Origin: UMGS1696 sp964463375
Lineage (GTDB): Bacteria; Bacillota; Clostridia; Oscillospirales; CAG-272
Direction: 5' to 3'
Assembly (NCBI GenBank): GCA_964463375.1
Contig: CAYXBQ010000032.1
Location: 1-32,449 of the forward strand
DNA: 32,449 nucleotides
Both the position numbers and the translations under genes were made by a program. Below the pieces are notes generated by a model that was not told the origin of the DNA, made no database searches, and was given only the letters and a program-made list of their open reading frames with translations. Below, one piece after another: positions 14,214-21,565 of this stretch (positions are counted from its first letter, which is position 1; each line of letters opens with the position of its first letter).

Positions 14214-15395
14214 ATGCTACAAAACACCTGGCAATACTGCTGGTCGTGCCTGTTCGATGACCGCACGGGGATGTTCTACAACCATAGAGTGGGCACGGAG
14301 CCGGATGCGGCTACCAAATACCTGCCGGAACCGGCGATGATCCAAAGGCTGGTGCCCAACCCCGGCGGATACGGCACCGGGATGGAGGACTGTATGCTCA
14401 ATGCGGGGATCATGATGGATGCGGTGGTCTCCCGCTACGAAGCCACCGGTGACGAGACCATGGGCACCTACGCCGCCCGGATCTACAAGGGCATGGCGCT
14501 GGATGCCACCGTGTCGCCACAGAAGGGATTTTTGCCCCGTGGTGTCTCCCCCGCCGACTGCCGCAGCCACTACATCGACACCTCTCGGGACCAATACACC
14601 AACTGGTTCTTTGGCGCATTTCGGCTGTACTTTTCGCCCCTTGCCACCGACGAGCAAAAATGGAGCATACGCCGGTGCCTGACCGCTATGGCGGAAAAGT
14701 TCGAAGCGGAGGTGATCCCGGAGAACCACTACAGCTTCCTGCGGGAGGACGGGCAGATCGGCGTGGTGGGACAAATGTGGGGGGACATCCATCCCCACGA
14801 ATTTCTGCGGATGCCCATGCTGTATCTGCTGACCGCCAAGACCACCGGTGACCCCCACTGGATGGACAAATACCTGTCCTACCGGGACGAAGCTGTGGAA
14901 AAGTCCATGGAATACGTCCCCCTGTCCGGCCCCTCCTATGCCGCCTTGCAGCTGCAATATTCCCTCCGCTGTGTGTGGGAACTGGAAGAAAATGCCAATA
15001 TTCGAGGAAAGCTGCGGACCCTCATGGAAAAATTGGCTGTCCCCTATGAAAAAATGGCGGTGCAAAAGGCAAGGGAGCTGATGACACCGGAGGGGGCCGC
15101 ATGGCTGGCGATCCCCTACACACCGTGGCAGCAATCGAAGTTCCGGTACGCCGGGTTCCATGGTGGCATGGCGTATTTCACCCCCGAACCCTCGGACTTC
15201 CGGGAGCATCAGTCGTACTATCCCCTCCGTGCGGTGGGAGAGGGTGTTGCCATCGCTGCCCTTTGCCCCGGCTATACCGTATCGGCAGAAGCAGTGGACG
15301 CGCTGTGCCAAATGGCCGATTTTGTAGACTACGACCGCCACGCCACCTGTGCGCCCATTGCACTGCTGGATGGGTATTGGCGGACGCAGGTATAA
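14214..15395 (+). CDS. Uncharacterised 393-aa protein, probably an alpha/alpha toroid enzyme
   Basis: A 393-aa soluble protein with no signal peptide. The pattern of helices alternating with Trp/Tyr/Gly-rich turns (SCLFDDRTGMFYNHR, YGTGMEDCMLNAGIMMDAV, RDQYTNWFFGAFRLYF, QMWGDIHPHEFLRMPMLY) resembles (alpha/alpha)6-barrel glycosidases and lyases such as the GH88/GH105 group. I cannot place it in a family or name a catalytic residue with confidence; the acidic residues of GMEDCM and of MWGDIHPHE are candidates. AAAGGAGTACCACC precedes the ATG. It follows the small protein and diverges from the MGH1-like glycosidase under paired promoters. A role in the same carbohydrate pathway is therefore likely by context only. 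Confidence 0.72.
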   Translation: MLQNTWQYCWSCLFDDRTGMFYNHRVGTEPDAATKYLPEPAMIQRLVPNPGGYGTGMEDCMLNAGIMMDAVVSRYEATGDETMGTYAARIYKGMALDATVSPQKGFLPRGVSPADCRSHYIDTSRDQYTNWFFGAFRLYFSPLATDEQKWSIRRCLTAMAEKFEAEVIPENHYSFLREDGQIGVVGQMWGDIHPHEFLRMPMLYLLTAKTTGDPHWMDKYLSYRDEAVEKSMEYVPLSGPSYAALQLQYSLRCVWELEENANIRGKLRTLMEKLAVPYEKMAVQKARELMTPEGAAWLAIPYTPWQQSKFRYAGFHGGMAYFTPEPSDFREHQSYYPLRAVGEGVAIAALCPGYTVSAEAVDALCQMADFVDYDRHATCAPIALLDGYWRTQV

Positions 15396-15398
15396 ACA

Positions 15399-15441
15399 AA
15401 ACCCCATGGGAAACCGATCTTGTCAGGCACCCAGGGGTCTC
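15399..15441. terminator. Likely bidirectional terminator
   Basis: ACCCCATGGG and CCCAGGGGT pair with a single bulged A around a 17-19-base loop. On the minus strand TTTTGTTT follows. It separates the 393-aa gene from the convergent rRNA/tRNA methyltransferase gene. Confidence 0.6.
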
Positions 15442-15447
15442 TCTTAT

Positions 15448-16263
15448 TTATCGCTTCCGCATCTCCCAAAAGGCAACGGCACTGGCGGCGGCTACGTTCA
15501 ACGAATCCACACCGTGGTACATGGGGATCTTCACCGTGTAGTCAGATCGGGCAATGGTTTCTTTCGACAGCCCCGTGCCTTCCGTGCCCAGCAGGATCGC
15601 CAGCTTTGGTTCCCCTTGCAGCCGTGGGTCGTCGATGTCCACCGTGTTGTGGGACAGGGCCATGGCGGCGGTGGCAAAGCCTAGGGCGTGGAGGGTGTCC
15701 AGCCAATCCGCACCTGCCACCGTCCACGGGATCTGGCATACCGTGCCCATGCTGACCCTGGCCGAACGTCGCAGCAGCGGATCACTGCACCGTGGTGTGA
15801 CCAAGACCCCGTCCATCCCCAACCCGGCGGCACTGCGGAAGATCGCACCCACATTGGTGGCATCCATGATGTCCTCCAGTACCGCAATACGGCTGGCGTG
15901 GGCGCAGACTTCTTCTACAGTTGGCAAAGTCGGTCGGCGAAACACAGCCAGCACCCCACGGGACAGGGCAAAGCCGGTCAGCGCCGTAAGCAGTGCATGG
16001 TCGGCGGTGTAGAGGGGGACGGCCGGATGGTCTCTGCCAATGCGCTCTGCCAGATCGGCGGCAGATGCGGTCAGCTGGTAGGACTCCATAAGGAAGGACA
16101 CAGGCATGTAGCCCGCATCCAACGCCAGGGTGACGACGGTTTTGCTCTCCGCCAAAAACAGAGCCTTTGTTGGATCCTTTATGGAACGCAGTGCCTTGTC
16201 GGTGAGCCGGGCATAGGGATCCAGCGCCGGGTCGGACAGGTCGGTGATGGGAATAATGGGCAT
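15448..16263 (-). CDS. TrmH/SpoU-family RNA 2'-O-methyltransferase
   Basis: A 271-aa SPOUT methyltransferase using S-adenosylmethionine to methylate a ribose in tRNA or rRNA. The C-terminal catalytic domain has all three motifs: DATNVGAIFRSAAGLG (motif 1, with Asn and Arg), LAILLGTEGTGL (motif 2, Glu) and IPMYHGVDSLNVAAASAVA (motif 3, Ser/Asn). The N-terminal part includes the substrate-binding segment ALFLAESKTVV. TTGGAG lies seven bases before the ATG at 16263. It has its own good promoter. The target nucleotide cannot be inferred; the usual RNA substrate-binding region seems slightly divergent. Confidence 0.87.
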   Translation of the reverse strand: MPIIPITDLSDPALDPYARLTDKALRSIKDPTKALFLAESKTVVTLALDAGYMPVSFLMESYQLTASAADLAERIGRDHPAVPLYTADHALLTALTGFALSRGVLAVFRRPTLPTVEEVCAHASRIAVLEDIMDATNVGAIFRSAAGLGMDGVLVTPRCSDPLLRRSARVSMGTVCQIPWTVAGADWLDTLHALGFATAAMALSHNTVDIDDPRLQGEPKLAILLGTEGTGLSKETIARSDYTVKIPMYHGVDSLNVAAASAVAFWEMRKR

Positions 16264-16294
16264 GACAAACTCCAATGGGGGATATATTTGTATG

Positions 16295-16323
16295 ATTATA
16301 CCATATTTTATCGGCATATGCAA
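16295..16323 (-). promoter_or_regulatory. Promoter of the TrmH-type methyltransferase
   Basis: On the minus strand TTGCAT (16318-16323), a 17-base spacer ending TATGG, and TATAAT (16295-16300). It starts only 16 bases past the end of the activase gene and no terminator lies between, so read-through from the glycyl radical operon is possible. Confidence 0.85.
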
Positions 16324-16338
16324 GTGTTTTTTTGCTTT

Positions 16339-17181
16339 TTATATCCCCAAGATCTCCCGACACCGTGCCAGCGTATCTGCATCGGGGAGCTTGTATGCCG
16401 TGTACGTCCGACCCAGCGCTGCATATTTGTGCTCGCCCATGGCGTGGTAGGGCAAAAGCTCCACCTTGTCCTGCCGGATCGTGGAAAGAAAAGCGGCGAT
16501 TTTTTTCATCTCGGTTTCGCTGTCGTTGAAGCCGGGGACAAGGGGGATGCGGATGTGGATGGGCACGGCTGTCTCCTCCGACAGGCGGCGCAGGTTGGCA
16601 AGGATCTGCTCATTGGAGACACCGGTACCGGCACGATGCAATTCGGACGTGATACATTTCACATCGTATAAGAATAGCTCCGTGTAGGGGAGAACCTGCA
16701 AAAAGCGGTCCCAGGGCACATGTCCTGCCGTATCGATGGCGGTGTGGATGCCGTTTTCGTGGCAGCGTTTGGCAAGGCTCGTGAGAAAATCCACCTGTAG
16801 CATACATTCCCCGCCGGAAAAGGTCACGCCACCGCTGGAGCGTTGGTAGAATGGCATATCCTTCTCGATCACCTTGTATACTTCGTCAACTGTATAGTCC
16901 TTGCCGCAGATCTCTTTGGCATCGTGGGGACACACCAGCGCACACTTGCCGCAGAGGGTACAGCTTGCCGGCGTGGGACAAAAAGCAGTGCAGATGCCAC
17001 AGCCGGTGCAGCGATCCCGATAGTACAGCAGCTGCCGTACCCGGCTTTGGCTTTCGGGATTGTGGCACCAGGCGCAGCGCAGGTCACAGCCCTTGCAAAA
17101 TACCGTGGTGCGAATGCCGGGTCCGTCCACGTAGGAGCCACGCTGGATATCGAACAGGGTGCCGCAGACGGGGCTGATCAT
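16339..17181 (-). CDS. Glycyl radical enzyme activase (radical SAM)
   Basis: A 280-aa activating enzyme that uses S-adenosylmethionine and a reduced [4Fe-4S] cluster to take a hydrogen from the glycine of its partner enzyme. The radical-SAM motif is GCDLRCAWC, with Cys32, Cys36 and Cys39, followed by HNPES. An inserted ferredoxin-like domain has CTGCGICTAFCP and CTLCGKCALVCP, as in activases of non-PFL glycyl radical enzymes; PFL activase lacks it. GGVTFSGGECMLQ is the SAM-binding GGE region. The ATG overlaps the stop of the capA-like gene (ATGA), so translation is coupled. It is the last gene of the araC-GRE-capA-activase operon and almost surely serves that enzyme. Confidence 0.93.
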   Translation of the reverse strand: MISPVCGTLFDIQRGSYVDGPGIRTTVFCKGCDLRCAWCHNPESQSRVRQLLYYRDRCTGCGICTAFCPTPASCTLCGKCALVCPHDAKEICGKDYTVDEVYKVIEKDMPFYQRSSGGVTFSGGECMLQVDFLTSLAKRCHENGIHTAIDTAGHVPWDRFLQVLPYTELFLYDVKCITSELHRAGTGVSNEQILANLRRLSEETAVPIHIRIPLVPGFNDSETEMKKIAAFLSTIRQDKVELLPYHAMGEHKYAALGRTYTAYKLPDADTLARCREILGI

Positions 17182-18317
17182 ACCGGCATCACCATGAGCC
17201 GCCGCACCTTTTCTGCCCACAGTTTGGCTTCGTCCACGCTGCCGTGACAGTGGGTGTGGAAAATGGCGTAGAGCTGGTCTCGGTGGGCTTCGCAGCTGAT
17301 CAAGTCAAAATTCCCCGCATCGTTGTAGCCCGGCTTGTCCCAGCCTTCCAGTGAAGGCACCCAACGGTGCAGCCATGCCCAGCCGGAGAAAAGACCGCAG
17401 AGTGTTGCCGGATCCGACAAGGGGGCAGACAGGGTTTGCAAATAGTCCAGCATCCGTGCCTTATCCTCCCCCTGGAACACCGTGATGTGCTTCGCATCGG
17501 GGGTGAAGCGATAGGGGATCAGCTCCAGCCGGATGCCGTTTTCGATGGTCAGCATACACAGGGAGCCGTAGTGCCAGCTGTCCGTTTGCTCTCGCATTGG
17601 ATCACTTGCGAATAGGAAATTCCCCATGCTGTAGAGGATGGGCTTGCCGGCGTAGAGCTCGTAGCCCTGGGGACAGTGGGTGTGTCCTGCCACCACCGCA
17701 TCGGCACCCATATCGCAGAACAGCCGATACCGCTCCACTGCCATGGGTCCCGGCACCGGATTGTGTTCGTTGCCCCCGTGGAAGCACAGGATCACGTAGT
17801 CGGCCTGCGCATGGGCTTCTCGGATGGCACGGAGCAGGGCGCGGGGACGATAGGCTGCGGAACCGGGGGCAGAGTCCGTTGCCAGACCAAATTCGTTTTC
17901 GCACACGGACAGCACCGCCACGGTCACGCCATCCTTGGTAAAGCACATGGGTCGGTACGCCTCCGTCAGGTTTTCCCCGGCACCGGCGTGGCGAATGTGA
18001 TGCTCGTCCAGCAGGGAGAGGGTGTCCCGCAGTGCCCCGTCGCCGTAGTCCCCGATGTGGTTGTTGGCAAGGGTCACCCCATCGGTGCGGAATGCATCTA
18101 AGAACGCCATGTTCTCCGGCATACAAATGAGATTGGGCCCTGCCTTGTGGATGGGGTCATATTTGTTCCGGTCTGCCAGCGGTGTTTCCAGATTTACGAT
18201 GCGAAAGTCCGCATCTGCTATGTACGGTTGCACCTCGGTCAGGATGGATTTCGCCATGGCACTGTCCACCGGCTCGATATGGCGAAAGTTCACGTCTCCG
18301 GTAAAAAGGATCTTCAT
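17178..18317 (-). CDS. CapA-like metallophosphatase-fold protein
   Basis: A 379-aa protein of the CapA/PgsA family, a calcineurin-like fold linked in some species to poly-gamma-glutamate export. It begins ILFTGDVNF, with the metal Asp, then VNLETPLADR, TLANNHIGDYGD (Asn-His), CFHGGNEHNPVP and VVAGHTHCPQGYEL, with PILYSMGNFLF. No signal peptide or membrane anchor is visible, unlike capsule CapA, so a cytosolic phosphatase-like role is more likely. AGGAGAAAACCT precedes the ATG. It lies between the glycyl radical enzyme and its activase and overlaps the activase start, which places it in that pathway. Its substrate is unknown. Confidence 0.82.
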   Translation of the reverse strand: MKILFTGDVNFRHIEPVDSAMAKSILTEVQPYIADADFRIVNLETPLADRNKYDPIHKAGPNLICMPENMAFLDAFRTDGVTLANNHIGDYGDGALRDTLSLLDEHHIRHAGAGENLTEAYRPMCFTKDGVTVAVLSVCENEFGLATDSAPGSAAYRPRALLRAIREAHAQADYVILCFHGGNEHNPVPGPMAVERYRLFCDMGADAVVAGHTHCPQGYELYAGKPILYSMGNFLFASDPMREQTDSWHYGSLCMLTIENGIRLELIPYRFTPDAKHITVFQGEDKARMLDYLQTLSAPLSDPATLCGLFSGWAWLHRWVPSLEGWDKPGYNDAGNFDLISCEAHRDQLYAIFHTHCHGSVDEAKLWAEKVRRLMVMPV

Positions 18318-18370
18318 AGGTTTTCTCCTGTGTTGGTTTTTACTTCTGGTGAATCATTTTTGATTCGTAC

Positions 18371-18463
18371 GGTGCCTCACTTCTGCGAAGTACGGTGCCT
18401 CACTTCTGCGAAGTACGGTGCCTCACTTCTGCGAAGTGCGGTGCCTCACTTCTGCGAAGTGCG
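18371..18463. repeat. 23-bp tandem repeat with internal palindrome
   Basis: Four units start at 18371, 18394, 18417 and 18440 with an exact 23-bp period. Each holds CACTTCTGCGAAGTG or a one-base variant, an inverted repeat around TGC. The array fills the spacer between capA and the glycyl radical enzyme gene, and its last unit covers the end of that gene. There are no unique spacers, so it is not a CRISPR array. Confidence 0.93.
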
Positions 18464-20566
18464 GCTAATGATATCATCCTGTATGCTTTCCCGCAGCTTG
18501 ACAAAATAGTCCGAGAAGCCCGTGACCCGGACACGCAGGTTTTTGTAGTCGTCCGGCGTGGCTTTGGCGGCCAGCAGCGCTTCTCTCGACACATAGGTCA
18601 GCTGGAAATGGGTGCCGCCGTTTTGGAAGTAGGTCTCGAACAGCTCCACCGTTTTGGCAAAGGCACCGTCGTCTCGGATCAAAGCTTCATCCAGGGAAAC
18701 ATTGGTCACCGTGGAACCACAGCCGATGGCGTGAGGGTCGGTCTGTGCCACGGCGTTCAGATAGGCGGTCAGGCCATTTCGGTCGTGTCCCCCACTTTGA
18801 CCCAGCCCGAATTTCAGATTCTCTCCGGCATGACGACCGTCCGGCGTGGCTTTTGTGCGCTCGCCGAACCATTTGTGATGCTCATTATATCCCAGGGAAT
18901 CGCTGATCAAAATGGGGTAGCCGAACAGGTTCCGCTTGTCCTTCAGGTAGCCATAGAAGCTGTCGTACAGGCGGCGGGAGACAGCGTTTGAGATCTCATC
19001 GTCATTGCCGTAGAAGGGTGCTTTTTTCTCGATCAGCGTGTGCAGGGTCTCATGCCCCACCCAGTTTTGCTGCACCGCCTGGACCAGCTCTGCCATGGTC
19101 ACCAGTCCGTCTTCGTACACGAACTGTCTTACCACCGAAAGAGAGTCGATCACATTGGGGATGCCCATGAGCATGGGTGCGCAGATCACCACGCCTCCGC
19201 CGCCCTGGGTCAGGCTTTTGGCGTTCTCGATGCAGTCGTTGAAGAACAGGCTGGAGATGTAGTTGACATCCCTTGCCCGCATGGCGTTGTAGCGGTCGTC
19301 GTAATAGTAGATTTTTTCCAGATCGGCAAACAGCTCCCCTTCGAACACGGCATAGAACTGGTCAAATGTGGTGCAGGAGAGAAGCAGGTCGGCCTTTTCG
19401 TGGAACAGTGTCTCCACACAGCGCAGGACATTGCCTTTGGAGTTGCTGCCGGTGATGGCACCCAAAAACGCCGGTTCGTTGCAGCCTACCAGGGTGTAGT
19501 TCACGGCACGGTCGTAGGGGAAGCCGCAGAGGTCGTGGTAGCACTGGATCCGCTTTTCGTCGTTGGTGAAGGCGATGCGCTTGTGGGGATCCTGCCGCTC
19601 CTTGTCCATGACCCAGGCGAAATCCTCGTGAGAGAGCTTTTTCGTCCAGCGCAGTGTGACCTCGGGGATGTAGGTGGGCAACTCTGTCATGGCATCGATG
19701 ATCAGGCGGGAGGTGGCAGAAAATCCATCGGTGCCATCAGGCAGGTAGCCGCCTACGCAGAAGTGGGACTGCCCCCCTTTGGTGAAGTTGGGGCTGTTCA
19801 CCGGTGTCACGGCCTGCACCATCAGGAACAGCTCCTGCAAATACGCCTTGGCTTCGTCATAGGTCAGCTTTCCTTCTGCCATGTCCTTTTCGTAGAAGGG
19901 GGAGAGATACCGGTCCAGGGTACCAAAGCTGTCCGGGTCGGCGCTGAAGCATACGTAGATGCACAGTACGGCTTCGTAAAAGTTGGTTGGTGCAAGCTCC
20001 GGCACCCGGGTCAGCGCATCGGCAAGGCGGTTCAGCCGGGTCACGGTATCCGGATCGGTGAAGGTCTTGGCATAGGCGGCGGTGCGGTCGGCACACTTTT
20101 TTGCCCAGCCGATCATGGCCTCCCCCACCCGGCGCAGGGCTTGCAGGAATTCGATCTCCTCCGGCTTGTCGTGGACGGCAAGGGATGTGTCGATCTCACA
20201 GAGCAGTCCTCGGATGCCCTTTTGCAGCACCTTGCGGTAGTCGGCGGTGGCGTGCTGCCATTCCATGGTGGACAGATTGTCGATGGGCTTTAGGTAAAAT
20301 TGACCCATGCCCTCGCCGGTGAACCGGTGACCGCTGCGGTTGAAGGCATCCCCCACCACGGAGCCGTTGAAGGCGAAAAATCCCGTGAAGGAGGAATCCG
20401 GTGTCAGCTTGGGCTCTTGGGTTAAAATATATTCCGCCAGCCGCTTGGATTCCATTTCCATTTGCGGCAGCAGATAGTCAAGTCGGTCAAAGGTCGTGGA
20501 TACGGGAGTCACGGCCATTTCGCCGGACAGGGTCATTTGCAGAAGGTTTTGGATATGTATATTCAT
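18446..20566 (-). CDS. Glycyl radical enzyme of unknown substrate (PFL-like family)
   Basis: A 706-aa glycyl radical enzyme, a cytosolic oxygen-sensitive catalyst. The C-terminal glycine loop is RVTGFSDYF, with Gly683, a variant of the usual RVxGYS. The Cys loop is LVGCNEPAF, with Cys362 and Glu364. PFL has adjacent cysteines there, whereas eliminases and decarboxylases have GCVE, so this is not a pyruvate formate-lyase. The protein is shorter than most members, which have 750-900 residues. Its ATG overlaps the stop of the araC-type gene (ATGA). The last residues (TSQK) and stop codon lie inside the 23-bp repeat array. The activase with two ferredoxin clusters is encoded downstream. The reaction cannot be assigned from sequence alone. 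Confidence 0.9.
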   Translation of the reverse strand: MNIHIQNLLQMTLSGEMAVTPVSTTFDRLDYLLPQMEMESKRLAEYILTQEPKLTPDSSFTGFFAFNGSVVGDAFNRSGHRFTGEGMGQFYLKPIDNLSTMEWQHATADYRKVLQKGIRGLLCEIDTSLAVHDKPEEIEFLQALRRVGEAMIGWAKKCADRTAAYAKTFTDPDTVTRLNRLADALTRVPELAPTNFYEAVLCIYVCFSADPDSFGTLDRYLSPFYEKDMAEGKLTYDEAKAYLQELFLMVQAVTPVNSPNFTKGGQSHFCVGGYLPDGTDGFSATSRLIIDAMTELPTYIPEVTLRWTKKLSHEDFAWVMDKERQDPHKRIAFTNDEKRIQCYHDLCGFPYDRAVNYTLVGCNEPAFLGAITGSNSKGNVLRCVETLFHEKADLLLSCTTFDQFYAVFEGELFADLEKIYYYDDRYNAMRARDVNYISSLFFNDCIENAKSLTQGGGGVVICAPMLMGIPNVIDSLSVVRQFVYEDGLVTMAELVQAVQQNWVGHETLHTLIEKKAPFYGNDDEISNAVSRRLYDSFYGYLKDKRNLFGYPILISDSLGYNEHHKWFGERTKATPDGRHAGENLKFGLGQSGGHDRNGLTAYLNAVAQTDPHAIGCGSTVTNVSLDEALIRDDGAFAKTVELFETYFQNGGTHFQLTYVSREALLAAKATPDDYKNLRVRVTGFSDYFVKLRESIQDDIISRTSQK

Positions 20567-21390
20567 GGTGTATCACCTTTTCCGTAGGGATCGTTGAAGA
20601 TGGGTTCGTTCATTTGGCTGGGGGACATATTGTATCGCTTTTTGAACAGCCGGGAGAAGTAGTTGGGGTTCTCGAAGCCGCAGGCTGCTGCCGCCTGTGC
20701 CACGCTGACCTCCCCACCGGCCAGCAGCTCTCGTGCATAGGACAGGCGCAGGGAGCGGATGTATTCCAACGGTGTCTGTCCGGTGTAGCTGCGGAACAGG
20801 GTGCGCAGGTATTCGTCGGAGATGCCGCACAGGTCGGTCAGGTCGGTCATGGAGATGGGGGTGCGGAAGTTTTGCCGGATGAACTCCACGGCGGGCAGGA
20901 TGTGGCTGTATTTGCTGCTTTGCAGGTAGTGCCGTTCCCGGTCTGCCACCAGATCCGCAAAGATGCCGGAGACGATGGCGTGGGTGTGGAAGTAGGCGGC
21001 GGGGCCTCGTTGGCTCCAGGCAGAGGCGGCCTTCAAAAATTGGTTTTTGTACCGGTCCCGCTTCTCCTGCCCCAGCACGATCAGCTCCGGCATCAGGTCG
21101 GTGTAGTCCTCGTCGTCGTAGAGCTGGAAGCGGATGTTGATGACGTGCCCCGGCTCGGTGACGGTGTAGCTGTTCTCCCGGAACCGGGGGATGAGGTAGA
21201 TGCTGTCCGGGATCAGCTCGATCTCGCAGGTGTCAAAAAACTGCCGGGAACGGCCGTCTAACTTGTATACCATTTCGTATTGGTTCCGGGGGATCTTGCA
21301 GTAGTGTCCCACCTCGGCGGTATTGCAGCACACGGACAATAACTGGAAATCAAATTGTTTTAAGTCGATCAGGCTATGCAGTACACACAC
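20563..21390 (-). CDS. AraC-family transcriptional regulator
   Basis: A protein of up to 275 aa. The N-terminal half is a cupin-like ligand-binding domain (NQYEMVYKLDGRSRQFF, SIYLIPRFRENSYTV). The C-terminal half has the two helix-turn-helix motifs of AraC proteins: MTDLTDLCGISDEYLRTLFRSYTG and VSVAQAAAACGFENPNYFSRLFKKRYNMSPSQ. Start: the GTG at 21390 overlaps the GGGAGG ribosome-binding site (21390-21395) and is unlikely. The codon best spaced from that site is CTG at 21381, which would give 272 aa. It is the first gene of the glycyl radical operon, overlapping the enzyme start, and diverges from the sugar-binding lipoprotein gene, so it probably controls both. An effector is unknown. Confidence 0.86.
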   Translation of the reverse strand: MCVLHSLIDLKQFDFQLLSVCCNTAEVGHYCKIPRNQYEMVYKLDGRSRQFFDTCEIELIPDSIYLIPRFRENSYTVTEPGHVINIRFQLYDDEDYTDLMPELIVLGQEKRDRYKNQFLKAASAWSQRGPAAYFHTHAIVSGIFADLVADRERHYLQSSKYSHILPAVEFIRQNFRTPISMTDLTDLCGISDEYLRTLFRSYTGQTPLEYIRSLRLSYARELLAGGEVSVAQAAAACGFENPNYFSRLFKKRYNMSPSQMNEPIFNDPYGKGDTP

Positions 21391-21416
21391 CTCCCTTGCG
21401 TGATGCCTCTGGTAGC

Positions 21417-21445
21417 AGTATACAACGAACCGGGGCGAAAGTCAA
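21417..21445 (-). promoter_or_regulatory. Promoter of the araC-glycyl radical operon
   Basis: On the minus strand TTGACT (21440-21445), a 17-base spacer and TATACT (21417-21422). The transcript would start about 20 bases before the coding region. Confidence 0.82.
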
Positions 21446-21497
21446 TGGCGAAAAAAGAAAAACTGTTGGGTTTTGTGCGGATATTGGGGATCGTGCA

Positions 21498-21527
21498 TTT
21501 ACACCGGGCGAAGGGGTGTGCTATAAT
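21498..21527 (+). promoter_or_regulatory. Promoter of the sugar-binding lipoprotein gene
   Basis: TATAAT (21522-21527) follows TGTGC, a TRTGN extension. TTTACA (21498-21503) lies 18 bases upstream. It is back to back with the araC promoter. Confidence 0.72.
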
Positions 21528-21565
21528 GAAGGCAAACTATCGCATAGAATGTAAGGAGCGACGAC

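Noticed and set aside
14217..15407. 396-aa minus-strand frame opposite the 393-aa gene
   Set aside because: I compared both strands. The plus frame has a good ribosome-binding site and promoter, and a globular composition; the minus frame is His/Gly/Val-rich and has neither.
18371..18463. Possible CRISPR array
   Set aside because: The 23-bp units are directly adjacent, with no variable spacers, and no cas genes are near.
19040..20293. 417-aa plus-strand frame opposite the glycyl radical enzyme gene
   Set aside because: It is a shadow of a gene with clear active-site motifs; it has no ribosome-binding site or recognisable domain.
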